Source: Desulfovibrio sp. JC022 (GTDB taxonomy: Bacteria > Desulfobacterota > Desulfovibrionia > Desulfovibrionales > Desulfovibrionaceae). From it: 64,000 nt of DNA. The notes below the pieces were generated by a model, which worked only from the letters and a program-made list of their open reading frames with translations, did not search any database and was not told where the DNA came from. Where the stretch lies: assembly GCF_010470665.1 (NCBI RefSeq), contig NZ_VOPZ01000004.1, forward strand, positions 310,001 through 374,000, in the 5' to 3' direction. Position numbers and translations under genes: made by a program. Shown here piece after piece: positions 26,446 through 35,888 of the stretch (position 1 is its first letter; each line of letters starts with the position of its first letter).

Positions 26446-27429
26446 TTACTTTTTATTTCGGACCGTCAGTCCCAAATCTTCGAGCATGGTCAGGTCATGA
26501 TCTATACCCTGCCCGGATACGGTCAGGAAATCCCCGACCATCAGCCCGTTGCACCCGGCATGAAAAATAAATGACTGCAATGAACGCAGGGCAGCCCTCC
26601 CCGCAGCCATACGCACTTCCGCATGGGGATTGACCAACCGGAACATAGCGATAGTCAGCAGGATTTCCAAAGGCTGCATGGGGACCACATCCTCAAGCGG
26701 GGTGCCCGGAATGGGGATCAAAAAATTAAGCGGGATGGAATCAACTTTCAGCTCCGCAAGTGCCAATGCCAGCTCCACACGCTGCTGATGGCTTTCGCCA
26801 AGCCCCAGCAATCCGCCGCAACAAACCTCAAGCCCGGCCTTTTTGGCGTCACACACAGTGCGCACTCTTTCCGCATAGCTGTGAGTAGTGCAGACATTAG
26901 GAAAATAGCTTTCCGAGGCCTCAAGATTATGATGGTAGCGGACCACACCGGCATCATGCAGCTTTTTCAAAGATTCAAAATCAAGACACCCCAGCGAGGC
27001 GCAATGATTGAAACTTTTCCCGCGCATACCGTCCACGGCTTCGCAGACATGATCAAAGGATTTGCCTTTAAGTGCACGTCCGCTGGTCACGTAACTGAAA
27101 AATTCAAGGGGTGACTCTCCGGCCTTCTCTGCGCATTCCCTGATCTCGTTTACCGACATAAGCGGATAAGCAGGAGCCGGGGTACCCTTAAAGTGGCTGG
27201 ATTGGGCACAGAAAGTACAGTCTTCCGAACAATTTCCACTACGTACATTGGCAATGGAACAAAGACTGACTTCGCGACCGAAACGGCGCATGGTCATAGT
27301 ATGAGCGGCGTGAAGAACTTCAGCCAGCTCCCCGTGGGACGCACCAAGAACCGAAACCGCAATATGCTCATCAATGGAGCCGCCGCCGTGAGCAGCGTCC
27401 CACAAGGCCTGTTTCTCTTTTCTATCCAA
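26446..27429 (-). CDS. bioB: Biotin synthase
   Basis: 327 residues. This radical SAM enzyme inserts sulfur into dethiobiotin. SGNCSEDCTFCAQS (about residues 65-78) has the Cx3Cx2C ligands of the 4Fe-4S cluster; YHHNLEAS, ERVRTVCDAKKAGLEVCCGG and the VRMAAGR block (Arg ligand of the auxiliary 2Fe-2S cluster) are typical of BioB. The start is TTG at 27429, with CAGGGG upstream, 6 bases after the bioA stop; no better ATG exists. Last gene of the bio group, which ends at a strong terminator. Confidence 0.95.
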   Translation of the reverse strand: MDRKEKQALWDAAHGGGSIDEHIAVSVLGASHGELAEVLHAAHTMTMRRFGREVSLCSIANVRSGNCSEDCTFCAQSSHFKGTPAPAYPLMSVNEIRECAEKAGESPLEFFSYVTSGRALKGKSFDHVCEAVDGMRGKSFNHCASLGCLDFESLKKLHDAGVVRYHHNLEASESYFPNVCTTHSYAERVRTVCDAKKAGLEVCCGGLLGLGESHQQRVELALALAELKVDSIPLNFLIPIPGTPLEDVVPMQPLEILLTIAMFRLVNPHAEVRMAAGRAALRSLQSFIFHAGCNGLMVGDFLTVSGQGIDHDLTMLEDLGLTVRNKK

Positions 27430-27435
27430 TTTATA

Positions 27436-28707
27436 TTACCCCTGAAGGCCTACAACTTCGCAGATTGCGGAAGTAAGGGCCTCAAGTTCAAGATTCGAAA
27501 TAACATAAGGCGGCATAACATAAACCAGTTTCCCGAAGGGCCGGACCCAGACGCCACGTTTTACAAACTCCTGCTGAATAACTTCCATATCCACGGGCTT
27601 TTTCAATTCCACCACTCCGATGGCTCCGAGGCAGCGCACATCCGCCACCGCATTGGACTTGGCACAAGGCGCAAGACCGGAACAGAGCATGTCGGTTATT
27701 TCCGCAACACGCGTTTTCCAGTCATTTTCCAAAAGCAAATCAATGGAAGCATTAGCTACAGCACAGGCCAGCGGGTTCCCCATAAAAGTCGGGCCGTGCA
27801 TGAACACGCCGCCTTTGGAAGAAATTCCTTCAGCAACCTCGCGGGTGGCAAGGGTGGCGGCAAGAGTCATCATGCCCCCGGTGATAGCCTTGCCCACGCA
27901 CATGATATCCGGGCTGATCCCGGCCATTTCACTGGCGAACATGGTCCCGGCGCGCCCGAATCCGGTGGCGATTTCATCGCAGATAAGCAGAACATTATGC
28001 TCATCGCAGGCCTCGCGGACCCGTTTCAGGTATTCCGGGGAATAAAAGCGCATGCCCCCGGTGCCCTGAACCACCGGCTCAAGAATAACCGCCGCAAGTT
28101 CATGGGCGTGCGCTTCAATTTTGTTTTTAAAATCCGCAAAATCTTCATCTGTGCATCCAGCCTCAAATCCGCATTGCGGGGCCTCAGCAAAAACATGTTC
28201 CGGCAAAACCGAGGTAAACATGGAATGCATGCCGTTGACCGGATCGCAGACCGACATACAGCCGATGGTATCGCCGTGATAACCGTTACGGATAGTCATC
28301 AGCCGGTTCTTTTCCGGTTTTTCCATGACATACCAGTATTGGATGGCCATTTTAATCGCCACCTCAACTGCAACCGAACCTGAATCAGCCAAAAAGACAT
28401 GCTGCAACGGTTCCGGGGAAATCTGCACAAGTTTCCGTCCCAGTTCCACCGCAGGTTCGTGGGTCAAACCGCCGAACATCACATGGGGCATGGTCTCGGC
28501 CTGATCACATAGAGCCTTACGCAAAACCGGATGGTTGTAACCGTGGATGGCACACCACCACGAAGACATGCCGTCGATAAGCTCAGTACCGTCCTCAAGG
28601 ATAATCTTAACGCCTTCGGTACGCTTCACCGGAAAAACTGAAAGAGGATTAGTAGCGGAAGTATAGGGATGCCAAAGATGGTCCCTGTCAAATTCGAGAA
28701 TGGACAT
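27436..28707 (-). CDS. bioA: Adenosylmethionine-8-amino-7-oxononanoate aminotransferase
   Basis: 423 residues from the ATG at 28707, which has GGAG 6-7 bases upstream and gives the family N-terminus [12 protein letters not shown]; an ATG five codons earlier overlaps the bioD stop. The PLP enzyme makes 7,8-diaminopelargonate. [12 protein letters not shown], the [13 protein letters not shown] block and VGKAITGG with the PLP-binding Lys are intact. Second of the three adjacent biotin genes. Confidence 0.95.
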   Translation of the reverse strand: MSILEFDRDHLWHPYTSATNPLSVFPVKRTEGVKIILEDGTELIDGMSSWWCAIHGYNHPVLRKALCDQAETMPHVMFGGLTHEPAVELGRKLVQISPEPLQHVFLADSGSVAVEVAIKMAIQYWYVMEKPEKNRLMTIRNGYHGDTIGCMSVCDPVNGMHSMFTSVLPEHVFAEAPQCGFEAGCTDEDFADFKNKIEAHAHELAAVILEPVVQGTGGMRFYSPEYLKRVREACDEHNVLLICDEIATGFGRAGTMFASEMAGISPDIMCVGKAITGGMMTLAATLATREVAEGISSKGGVFMHGPTFMGNPLACAVANASIDLLLENDWKTRVAEITDMLCSGLAPCAKSNAVADVRCLGAIGVVELKKPVDMEVIQQEFVKRGVWVRPFGKLVYVMPPYVISNLELEALTSAICEVVGLQG

Positions 28708-28721
28708 GATATGCTCCGGCA

Positions 28722-29438
28722 TTAAGAATCTAAGGCTTTATCTACAATTTCCCAGCATTTTGGATCATTGTAATCCCAATTTTCAATATATGGAATGGAA
28801 GCGATTACTTTTACTTCAGCAATTTTTTCGATGAAACGTATATTCTCTTCAGCTATGCCGAATTCTTCCGGTGCAGGTTTATTGGGAGCGGTCATAACCA
28901 GCCCGGAAATATCCAGCCCGGACTGCTGAAGAGCTGCGATGGACAGCAGGGCTTCATTGATACAGCCCAGCTTATTTTCGACAACCAGGATCACCGGGTA
29001 GCCAAGCTCTTTCATGAGATTGAGCATGGAAGCATCTTCGTTCAGGGGAACCATTATCCCCCCGGCCCCTTCCACCAACAAAAAGCCGTCTTTCTCGCAT
29101 TCGCGCACTTTAGTTGCGATTTTTGCAGGATCAAGTTCCACCCCGGCCAGCCTTGCGGCCAGATGCGGAGAAGTAGGCGGCTCGAAAATATACGGGCATT
29201 GTCTATTGATATCCCAGACCGCCCCGGCAGCCCGGTAGACATCCCCGTCCGGGGAATCCAGAGACCCGTCAGGCAGGACAACAGCCCCGGACTGGACAGG
29301 CTTGACCGGGACAATAGAACGTCCTGATTTCATGAAGAAACGGGCAAGCCCTGCGGTAACCACAGTCTTGCCCACATCCGTACCTGTTCCGGTAATAAAA
29401 AAACCGGCAGACAATTTATTCAGCCTCGCCGGATTCAA
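28722..29438 (-). CDS. bioD: Dethiobiotin synthetase
   Basis: 238 residues. [19 protein letters not shown] near the start is the P-loop of dethiobiotin synthetase, KPVQSG and [11 protein letters not shown] are its carboxylation and metal-binding blocks. It closes the ureido ring using ATP and CO2. The TTG at 29438 overlaps the upstream gene by 23 bases; another TTG at 29414, with GAGG 9 bases upstream, may be the real start. It overlaps or abuts both neighbours, so it belongs to the same transcript. Confidence 0.92.
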   Translation of the reverse strand: MNPARLNKLSAGFFITGTGTDVGKTVVTAGLARFFMKSGRSIVPVKPVQSGAVVLPDGSLDSPDGDVYRAAGAVWDINRQCPYIFEPPTSPHLAARLAGVELDPAKIATKVRECEKDGFLLVEGAGGIMVPLNEDASMLNLMKELGYPVILVVENKLGCINEALLSIAALQQSGLDISGLVMTAPNKPAPEEFGIAEENIRFIEKIAEVKVIASIPYIENWDYNDPKCWEIVDKALDS

Positions 29439-29772
29439 TTACTTCCAGCGGATCACGATCACTTGTTTCAGCAAAGAACAGCTCTTTGTCGTAAGGTCCG
29501 AAATGGCCTTCATCACCCACCAAAGTAAAAAACTCCACGCGGGAATAACGGCGGCAACGTTCCTCGCTGACTCGATTGGTAATGTAATAATTAAATTTAT
29601 CCATGGAATGGGTGGACTGACCTAAATCGATAACCCGGTCTGCAAATTCACACCACGCATGGGCGATCCACTTCTCATCTTTGAAAATCCAGCCGTGGAC
29701 AACTTCAACTTCACTATTCTCACTGGCAGGTTCAAGACAATATTCGTATGCGGAAGGTTGATTTCTACTCAT
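29416..29772 (-). CDS. Small hypothetical protein upstream of bioD
   Basis: 118 residues; AAGGATAG precedes the ATG. It has VVHGWIF and AHAWCEFADRVIDLGQS, a His...Asp spacing reminiscent of transglutaminase-like or peptide-processing folds, but no clear nucleophile Cys in front, so enzymatic function is doubtful. It lies 5 bases after the hydantoinase gene and overlaps bioD, so it is cotranscribed with biotin genes. Not recognised; a link to biotin synthesis would be guilt by association. Confidence 0.65.
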   Translation of the reverse strand: MSRNQPSAYEYCLEPASENSEVEVVHGWIFKDEKWIAHAWCEFADRVIDLGQSTHSMDKFNYYITNRVSEERCRRYSRVEFFTLVGDEGHFGPYDKELFFAETSDRDPLEVIESGEAE

Positions 29773-29777
29773 TACAG

Positions 29778-31427
29778 CTATCCTTTTTTCAGAGTATCCA
29801 AGGCCATTTTAATTGCGCCCAGTGCGTTACCGACTTCGTGATGGGAGGGAAAAACAGCTTCAGTATGTAATTTTTCGGCAACTTCAGGCAGCAGTTTCTG
29901 TGCCGCAGCACCAATACCAACGATGGGAAGATTAAGCGAGGCGTCAAAGCTGACCAACGAACTTGCAGCGCGTCCGGAAATAAATCCGGCCATGTTGCCG
30001 CCGATTTCCTTGCGGACGATATGCTCAAGCATAGCATTCTCAATTTTGATCCGTGTCTCGGAAAGGACCATTGTTGCAAAACCTGTTGCATCAAGATCAA
30101 AAGCCTTGCCCAGAATGGCTGCCGCTGCTTCGGAAACGGACTTGTCGCCAATATCAAGCTGCCCCTGAACATGCAGTGCATCAGTGGGAGTGAAGCCCAC
30201 TTCTTCCACCAGCTGCTCACGAACAAGCTTCTGGACCTTGCCGCCGAGGCCGATCTCGCCAAGCCCGGTTCCAGCCATAATCTGACCGAAAGTGGCGGGG
30301 CCATTTTCAAAAAGATATTTCAGGACCACATCATCGGAACTGCTTTCCGCCGCAGGTCCGATCTTGAGCAGGTGGGATTCATGCCCTTTACCAATCCATT
30401 TATCGGGAGCGGGAATTTCCCCGGCCATGCACAGGGGAACAACCCTGCCCGGACCGACTTCGAAATTGCCGGACCTGTTGATACGCGCAAAACTATCGCC
30501 CCCAACGCCCACAGTAAACATCTCCACCGCTTCCACATGGGTTTCCCAATCACCGATAAAAGAACCACTTTCCTGAATGGTAGGCTGGGAATTACGGATC
30601 AGAGTAACGTCGGTGGTGGTTCCGCCCACATCAACGATGAGCGCGTCTTTTTCCGGAGAATAAATGGAACCATAATAAGCGGTTGATGCCGGCCCGCTGG
30701 CAAAAGTATCAGCCGCGCGCTGCACAGCCTCTTCCATGCTCATGGGGGTGGCGTTACCGCGAACCACGACCACGGAAGACCCGAGGCCGCGTTCATCAAG
30801 GGCCTTACCAACCCCGGCCAGAAATTCTTTCATTACCGGCATAAGCCGGGCATTGAGCACCGCTGTGGCTGCACGCTCGGCCTGTCCGGCACGGGTGCTG
30901 ATGGTGTGGGAACAAAAAACAGGCTTGGAATCAGTAAGTGAAATGGCTTTTTCAGCAATAAGCTCATGGGCAGGATTCTTGATACTCATGGCGGAGCAGA
31001 CCGCGTAAGCATCCACATGTCCGGCCATATCCTGAATACCGTCCACCATGGATTCAATATCCAATGGATCCTCTTCCATACCGGTAATCTTATGACCGCC
31101 CTTAACATAACGCAGGGTAACCACAGGAAGCTTGAGTGCCTTAGTGGTGCCGATCATGAACAGACCTACCCGTGCCCCCTTGTTCTCGACAATGGCATTT
31201 GTGGCAAGAGTTGTGGAAACAGAAACAAGCTTGACCTCATCGGGACTGATCCCGCTTTCCTTCATGGCTTTATCCAGAGAGGAAGCCAGACCGAGGCTCA
31301 GGTCATGATGGGTGGTGGGAGACTTGGCAGTAGCCACCACGCTTGAGTCTTCGCATTTTACAACAACAGTGTCAGTGTAGGTTCCGCCAGTATCAATACC
31401 GATTGCATAACCGCTCTCAAAGCTCAT
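29778..31427 (-). CDS. Hydantoinase/oxoprolinase family protein
   Basis: 549 residues. GIDTGGTYTDTVVV at the N-terminus and DVGGTTTDVTLI in the middle are the two phosphate-binding loops of the ASKHA-like hydantoinase A/oxoprolinase family; VSTTLATNAIVENKG is another family block. Such enzymes cleave cyclic amides with ATP. It is shorter than 5-oxoprolinase and has no HyuB partner here. AAGGA lies upstream of the ATG. First of five tightly packed genes ending with bioB. Substrate unknown. Confidence 0.85.
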   Translation of the reverse strand: MSFESGYAIGIDTGGTYTDTVVVKCEDSSVVATAKSPTTHHDLSLGLASSLDKAMKESGISPDEVKLVSVSTTLATNAIVENKGARVGLFMIGTTKALKLPVVTLRYVKGGHKITGMEEDPLDIESMVDGIQDMAGHVDAYAVCSAMSIKNPAHELIAEKAISLTDSKPVFCSHTISTRAGQAERAATAVLNARLMPVMKEFLAGVGKALDERGLGSSVVVVRGNATPMSMEEAVQRAADTFASGPASTAYYGSIYSPEKDALIVDVGGTTTDVTLIRNSQPTIQESGSFIGDWETHVEAVEMFTVGVGGDSFARINRSGNFEVGPGRVVPLCMAGEIPAPDKWIGKGHESHLLKIGPAAESSSDDVVLKYLFENGPATFGQIMAGTGLGEIGLGGKVQKLVREQLVEEVGFTPTDALHVQGQLDIGDKSVSEAAAAILGKAFDLDATGFATMVLSETRIKIENAMLEHIVRKEIGGNMAGFISGRAASSLVSFDASLNLPIVGIGAAAQKLLPEVAEKLHTEAVFPSHHEVGNALGAIKMALDTLKKG

Positions 31428-31543
31428 TGCACATATATCCTTCGCCCGCAGGAGGCATTTTTATTCGATAACAGACCGCACCGCCGCAGGCCCGACCAGT
31501 ACAAATAATGCCGCTTTTCCCGATTGGCAAGGGCTAGGATTCA

Positions 31544-31587
31544 TTTCATAAAGCAGACGGTACTTTATCCGCTGGCTGCTTATGAAA
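31544..31587 (-). other. Inverted repeat overlapping the MEMO gene stop codon
   Basis: TTTCATA-AAGCAG and CTGCT-TATGAAA pair around a 20-base centre and include the stop codon at 31580. It could be a transcript-end stem-loop for the minus-strand gene, though no T-tract follows. Confidence 0.4.
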
Positions 31588-32392
31588 TAATTACGCCCGC
31601 GTAGGCAACTACCCGCTCATAATCCCCGGTAGCCTGTCCTGAATTTGTATACTGGACAAGCTTGCCGGAAGTTGCTCCCAGCTTTTTAGCCGCAAACATG
31701 CCCATGGTCATGGGCAAAACTCCGCACATGCTGATCTGATTGGATGAAACAATGGAATAAAGATCAGACGGGTCCATACGGATGATTGCCTCAAGGGCCA
31801 TGGAATCCATTTTCTTGGCCTGATCCGCAGAAATAAAATGACTCATATCGGAACTGACTACTATGGAAACAGGCTCAGGGCGGTCTTCCATAATTTCCGC
31901 AATGACTTCCCCGGCCTTATGCAGATTTGAAGGCGATGCTTCTGAAACACAGACCGGAACAATGCGCATCTCCGGATTAATGTAGTGCAGAAAAGGAATG
32001 ATCACTTCAAGGGAATGCTCCCGCGAATGGGCTTTTTCATTAGCAACAAACCCGGCACCGCTTTCGATGAGTTTTGCGGCCAATTCTTCATGCACATCCA
32101 GCTTGCCGCCGGGAAATTCCCAGCTCCCCTTATCCCAGACAGAAAGCGGGGAACCCAATCCGGTATGGTTGGGACCAAGCAAAAAAACAGTTGAAGCCAA
32201 GGAACTCTGGGAAAGAGTTTTACCGCATGGCTCACCGGAAAACATATACCCGGCATGGGGAACCATCACCAGACGGTCAGCGTCACGGTCCGTATGGGCT
32301 TCCGGTGCCCCCACGTACATTTCAATTTCTTTGCGAAGTTGATCGGGATTATCCGGGTAAAACTGTCCGGCTACTACGGGCTGTCTGTTCAT
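31580..32392 (-). CDS. amrB: MEMO1-family protein (AmmeMemoRadiSam system protein B)
   Basis: 270 residues. REPVVAGQFYP-like start (RQPVVAGQFYPDN), VPHAGYMFSG, LLGPNHTG, SREHSLEV and SSDMSHF are the conserved blocks of the MEMO family, structurally related to class III extradiol dioxygenases; the His residues could hold a metal. In many prokaryotes it is found with an AMMECR1 protein and a radical SAM protein, but neither is adjacent here. It lies 17 bases after the stop of the TPR protein gene on the same strand, suggesting cotranscription. Function is not settled for the family. Confidence 0.88.
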   Translation of the reverse strand: MNRQPVVAGQFYPDNPDQLRKEIEMYVGAPEAHTDRDADRLVMVPHAGYMFSGEPCGKTLSQSSLASTVFLLGPNHTGLGSPLSVWDKGSWEFPGGKLDVHEELAAKLIESGAGFVANEKAHSREHSLEVIIPFLHYINPEMRIVPVCVSEASPSNLHKAGEVIAEIMEDRPEPVSIVVSSDMSHFISADQAKKMDSMALEAIIRMDPSDLYSIVSSNQISMCGVLPMTMGMFAAKKLGATSGKLVQYTNSGQATGDYERVVAYAGVIIS

Positions 32393-32409
32393 ATCTACCT
32401 GCCTTAAAA

Positions 32410-35400
32410 TTATTGGAAAACAGGGTCCGGCTGGAATTTTGAAGCATCCTTCTCAATTTTATGAGTCGCCAGCGCGGAAGTTGCCAGACGTCCATACAAA
32501 TCACCCGGCTTTTTCTCTGCCACTTCTTCCATCAGCTTCTTCCATTCAGCAATAGCCCCGGCCTTTTCATAAAGCTGGGCCAAACGGAAACGGGATGAAG
32601 CCCATTCTGAATCAGTAATAGGAATGTACTTATCATATTCTGCGGCCCATTTGAGAGCCTCACGATAACGTCCGGAACTTTCCGCCGCAAAGATGGTCAT
32701 CAGGATGCAATCTTTAATCTTTTCCCGGTCACCACCGGTCTCAAGGAGCATGGAAAGTGCTTCCTGAGCATAGACAAAGACCTTTTTCAATTCCTTTTTC
32801 TTCATAGAAGACTTGGCCATGTAGTACATGGCGTAAGCCCTTGAAGACTGGGGAAGAAGCAGATTAGAAGCCAGTCCCGCCCAAAGCGGGGTGCTGCGTT
32901 CGGTCTCCCCGAGATTTTCGTAGGCCATGGCCTGCGCGTATTCTATATGAACCTTCTGCTTGGGATCAAGTTTCCACCCGTCCTTGGCAAGGTCGACCAG
33001 CTCGGTAACCTTGCTCCAAGCCTGCTCATCAACATAGATACCGAGAGCCATATCAAGAGCCATGGCTGAATACTTGGGAATTTCCTCGCCCTGCAAATAG
33101 CGGTCAATCAATTCCAGAGCCTTCGCGGGCTGCTCTTTTTTCCAGAAACTTAAAGCAACGCCGAGCCGGGTCTCGTCATTTACATCTTTGCCTTCATTAT
33201 TTTTCTTGGCGTATTTATTCCAATAACTGACTACCCGTCCATAGTTCTCATCCTTGACCAGTTCCGGCACAGCCTTATCAAAAACCCTTGTACCCAGCTC
33301 ACTGGCCCGGTCACGCAATGCACTGCGCGGATACTTATCCAGAAAATCCTGCACCGCACCTAAGCAGTCCCCGTACTTTTTGTTCCAGTAATACCACATA
33401 CCGAGCTTAAGCTGGGCCAACGGTGCCAGCGGACTATCGGGAAATTTTTCAAGAATATGGGTATAAATTTTCTGGGGCCGGAGGTTGTAGGGCCGGTCAA
33501 AGACCTTATCCATCTGGCTCATGCTGGGATCATCGTAGATTCCTTCCTCAGCAAGGCGCATCATGGCAACCAAACCACCCTCTTTATCGGGAAATTCCTT
33601 GGCTGCTTTTTCGTAAATTTCTTTGGCCGCAGACTTATCCCCGGTCTTGAGATAAATATCGCCGATACGGGCAAGGACAATATCCGCTTCCGGGGCATCC
33701 GGTGACAGGTTGTAATAGGCCCAGTAATTTTCCAGAGCTTCGTTAATCTTTCCCAGCCTGTTCTGGGTATTCGCCGACATAAACAGGAAACGCAGGTCTT
33801 CTATGTAAAAACGGGGCCAACGTTTATCAATATAATCAATAATCTGAAAGGCCTGCTCATCATAACCAAGAGCATCAAGGGCCTTAGCCAGACCAAGCGC
33901 GGCATCGCGGACAATCTTACTGTCAGGATACATCTGCACCAGATACTGAAACTGGTCCGCAGCCTGTTCATATTCCTTCATACCGAGGTAATATTCACCC
34001 CAATAATAACTGACATAGGGGATATTGGGATCGTTGGGATACTGAGACTTAAGTAAATTAAAATAGGCCTTGGCTTCAGGCATATTACCTACCTTAAGGT
34101 TCAGTAAACCCAGATTAAGCAAAGCCATGGGCACATTGGGCGACTTGGTGTCAGCGTTCATGGCTTCCATCCAGGCACTGGCAATTTCCCCGTAATTATC
34201 AGCCAGAGCTTCACGATGCATTTCGGTGAGGGCTTCTGCTTTTCCGTACAAAGCGCGCAAACGCAAATCCTGCGGAAGTTCCTTCATCAGGGAAATTTCA
34301 GTAAAACCAGCTATTGCTGCCTCTATTTCCCCTTCATCAAGCGCACCTTCCGCGGCCAGAAGAATCCCCTTGGCAACCTTAATTCTGTCTTCAGGACTTA
34401 TTTCCTGCTCGCCCTCAGCTCCTTCTTCGCCTTCAGCAAGATCTTCGGAATCTTCCACAGGATAGGCATCGGAATCAGAAACATCCTGCTCTCCCTCCAC
34501 TGCTTCATCACGCACATCTGCGTCAGTATCAGCGTCAGAAACGTCTTCCACGCCCCCCTCATCTTCAAGGGCAGGATAATCGGCAGCTTCAAAGGAATCT
34601 TCATCCTGCGGCGGGGGAGCAACCTGACCGGAAGCCTCAGATTCCGGCGGTGTTATCTCACCGGAAACCTGCCCGGACACACCTCCGGAAGCCTGTCCCC
34701 CTTCCTGAGAAGGAGGCGGGGCAATACTGCCGGAGACACTGCCAGACGCGCTGCCAGCGGACTGCTCCGGGGGAGCAACCGCCCCTGATGCACTGCCGGA
34801 TTCAGGAAATTCTTCTTCGTAGGCTGCATCCTGCGCAGCTGCACCTTCATCCATTACTTCATCTGTTGCTTCGTCAACAGCTTCGTCAAGAGACTCATCT
34901 AAAGGGGGAGGTGCTATAGATCCAACAGCCGAACCGCCGGAACTTTCCGACTCAATATTTCCAGAAATCTGTCCCCCGGCTCTTCCTCCGGATTGCGATC
35001 CAGTGGAATCACCATTGGACAGAACACGCCGGGCACTACCCCCTGCACGGGCGGGAGGAATGGAAGTATCCACGGGCTGAGCCTGACCGGGACCTACATT
35101 GGCTACCGGAGCACGATAAGTATACGGAACTGAATAAAATGGACGTTTCTTTGGCTGAGGCGGAACCTGCTGGACCTGCTTTTCTTCCTCCGCCTGCTCA
35201 AGCTCCTGCTTAATCTGCGGGGATTCTTCATCTTCTGGAAGATCAACTTCATCAATAACCGGAGGCTGCGGTTCTTTTTTCACTACCTTTTTAGCAGCGG
35301 CCTTTTTCGCAGCAGCAGCTTTTTTACGGGCAGCTTCCTTTGCCGCAGCCTTCTTGCGGGCAGCTTTTTGGCGAGCCGTTTTTTTACGTTCGGCTTCACG

Positions 35401-35832
35401 TTTGGCCTTTTCCTTGGGGGAACGCCATTTGGACCCGATAGGATCACGGAAAAATTCAATCTGCATCTGGCCGTTACCCGCCGGCATGCGGATAAAACCA
35501 AAACCGCTGGTCCGGGTTCCAATGGTGATGGAACTCGGACCCACTTTCAAAGATTTGACAATACGCAAAGAAGAAAGCGGTGCTGGAGTTGGAGCTTTTT
35601 CTCCTTTTAACGCATTTTTGGGAAAAGAAATGGTGATCTGCTGCCGACCGGTACGGGTAACTTTGCCGGATAAGTTCTTCTGATCAAAGACAAGACGGAT
35701 GGAATCCATGTCAGCCTTGGTATCGATAAAATACTCCAAGGCATAACCCGGATGAGGGCAGGCCAGCCAAAAAATGGCTGCCAGAAAAAGGGTCCGGAAA
35801 ACTCCGGTAAATCGGCTAAGCGTCACAATCAA
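32410..35832 (-). CDS. Large secreted TPR protein with TolA-like Lys/Ala stretch
   Basis: 1140 residues from a TTG at 35832; a GTG two codons later is an alternative and neither has a strong ribosome site. A signal peptide (about 1-31) sends it to the envelope. Residues 32-128 form a beta-rich AMIN-like domain (EYFIDTKADMDSIRLVF). Residues 136-186 are a Lys/Ala/Arg helix like TolA. Residues 260-410 are Gly/Ser/Pro-rich with five G-x-[IV]-[AT]-PP motifs, 410-480 strongly acidic. From about 485 to 1120 it is tetratricopeptide repeats, including YPNDPNIPYVSYYWGEYYLG-like BamD/YbgF units. Next to a FleQ-like activator gene; a flagellar or envelope scaffold role is inference. Confidence 0.8.
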   Translation of the reverse strand: MIVTLSRFTGVFRTLFLAAIFWLACPHPGYALEYFIDTKADMDSIRLVFDQKNLSGKVTRTGRQQITISFPKNALKGEKAPTPAPLSSLRIVKSLKVGPSSITIGTRTSGFGFIRMPAGNGQMQIEFFRDPIGSKWRSPKEKAKREAERKKTARQKAARKKAAAKEAARKKAAAAKKAAAKKVVKKEPQPPVIDEVDLPEDEESPQIKQELEQAEEEKQVQQVPPQPKKRPFYSVPYTYRAPVANVGPGQAQPVDTSIPPARAGGSARRVLSNGDSTGSQSGGRAGGQISGNIESESSGGSAVGSIAPPPLDESLDEAVDEATDEVMDEGAAAQDAAYEEEFPESGSASGAVAPPEQSAGSASGSVSGSIAPPPSQEGGQASGGVSGQVSGEITPPESEASGQVAPPPQDEDSFEAADYPALEDEGGVEDVSDADTDADVRDEAVEGEQDVSDSDAYPVEDSEDLAEGEEGAEGEQEISPEDRIKVAKGILLAAEGALDEGEIEAAIAGFTEISLMKELPQDLRLRALYGKAEALTEMHREALADNYGEIASAWMEAMNADTKSPNVPMALLNLGLLNLKVGNMPEAKAYFNLLKSQYPNDPNIPYVSYYWGEYYLGMKEYEQAADQFQYLVQMYPDSKIVRDAALGLAKALDALGYDEQAFQIIDYIDKRWPRFYIEDLRFLFMSANTQNRLGKINEALENYWAYYNLSPDAPEADIVLARIGDIYLKTGDKSAAKEIYEKAAKEFPDKEGGLVAMMRLAEEGIYDDPSMSQMDKVFDRPYNLRPQKIYTHILEKFPDSPLAPLAQLKLGMWYYWNKKYGDCLGAVQDFLDKYPRSALRDRASELGTRVFDKAVPELVKDENYGRVVSYWNKYAKKNNEGKDVNDETRLGVALSFWKKEQPAKALELIDRYLQGEEIPKYSAMALDMALGIYVDEQAWSKVTELVDLAKDGWKLDPKQKVHIEYAQAMAYENLGETERSTPLWAGLASNLLLPQSSRAYAMYYMAKSSMKKKELKKVFVYAQEALSMLLETGGDREKIKDCILMTIFAAESSGRYREALKWAAEYDKYIPITDSEWASSRFRLAQLYEKAGAIAEWKKLMEEVAEKKPGDLYGRLATSALATHKIEKDASKFQPDPVFQ

Positions 35833-35888
35833 TTATCACTGCAATATTCTTGCCTACCCCTCACAAAACTCACACTTTTTTAAAATTT

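Noticed and set aside
27193-28383. 396-codon plus-strand frame across bioB and bioA
   Set aside because: It runs antisense over two certain genes and contains no motif.
34600-35010. Possible tandem DNA repeat or CRISPR-like array
   Set aside because: The repetition is at the protein level (Gly/Ser/Pro blocks with G-x-[IV]-[AT]-PP) within the large TPR gene; unit lengths vary and there are no regular spacers.
35280-35410. Simple-sequence repeat of Lys/Ala codons
   Set aside because: It encodes the TolA-like helix in frame; codons vary, so it is coding composition and not a satellite repeat.
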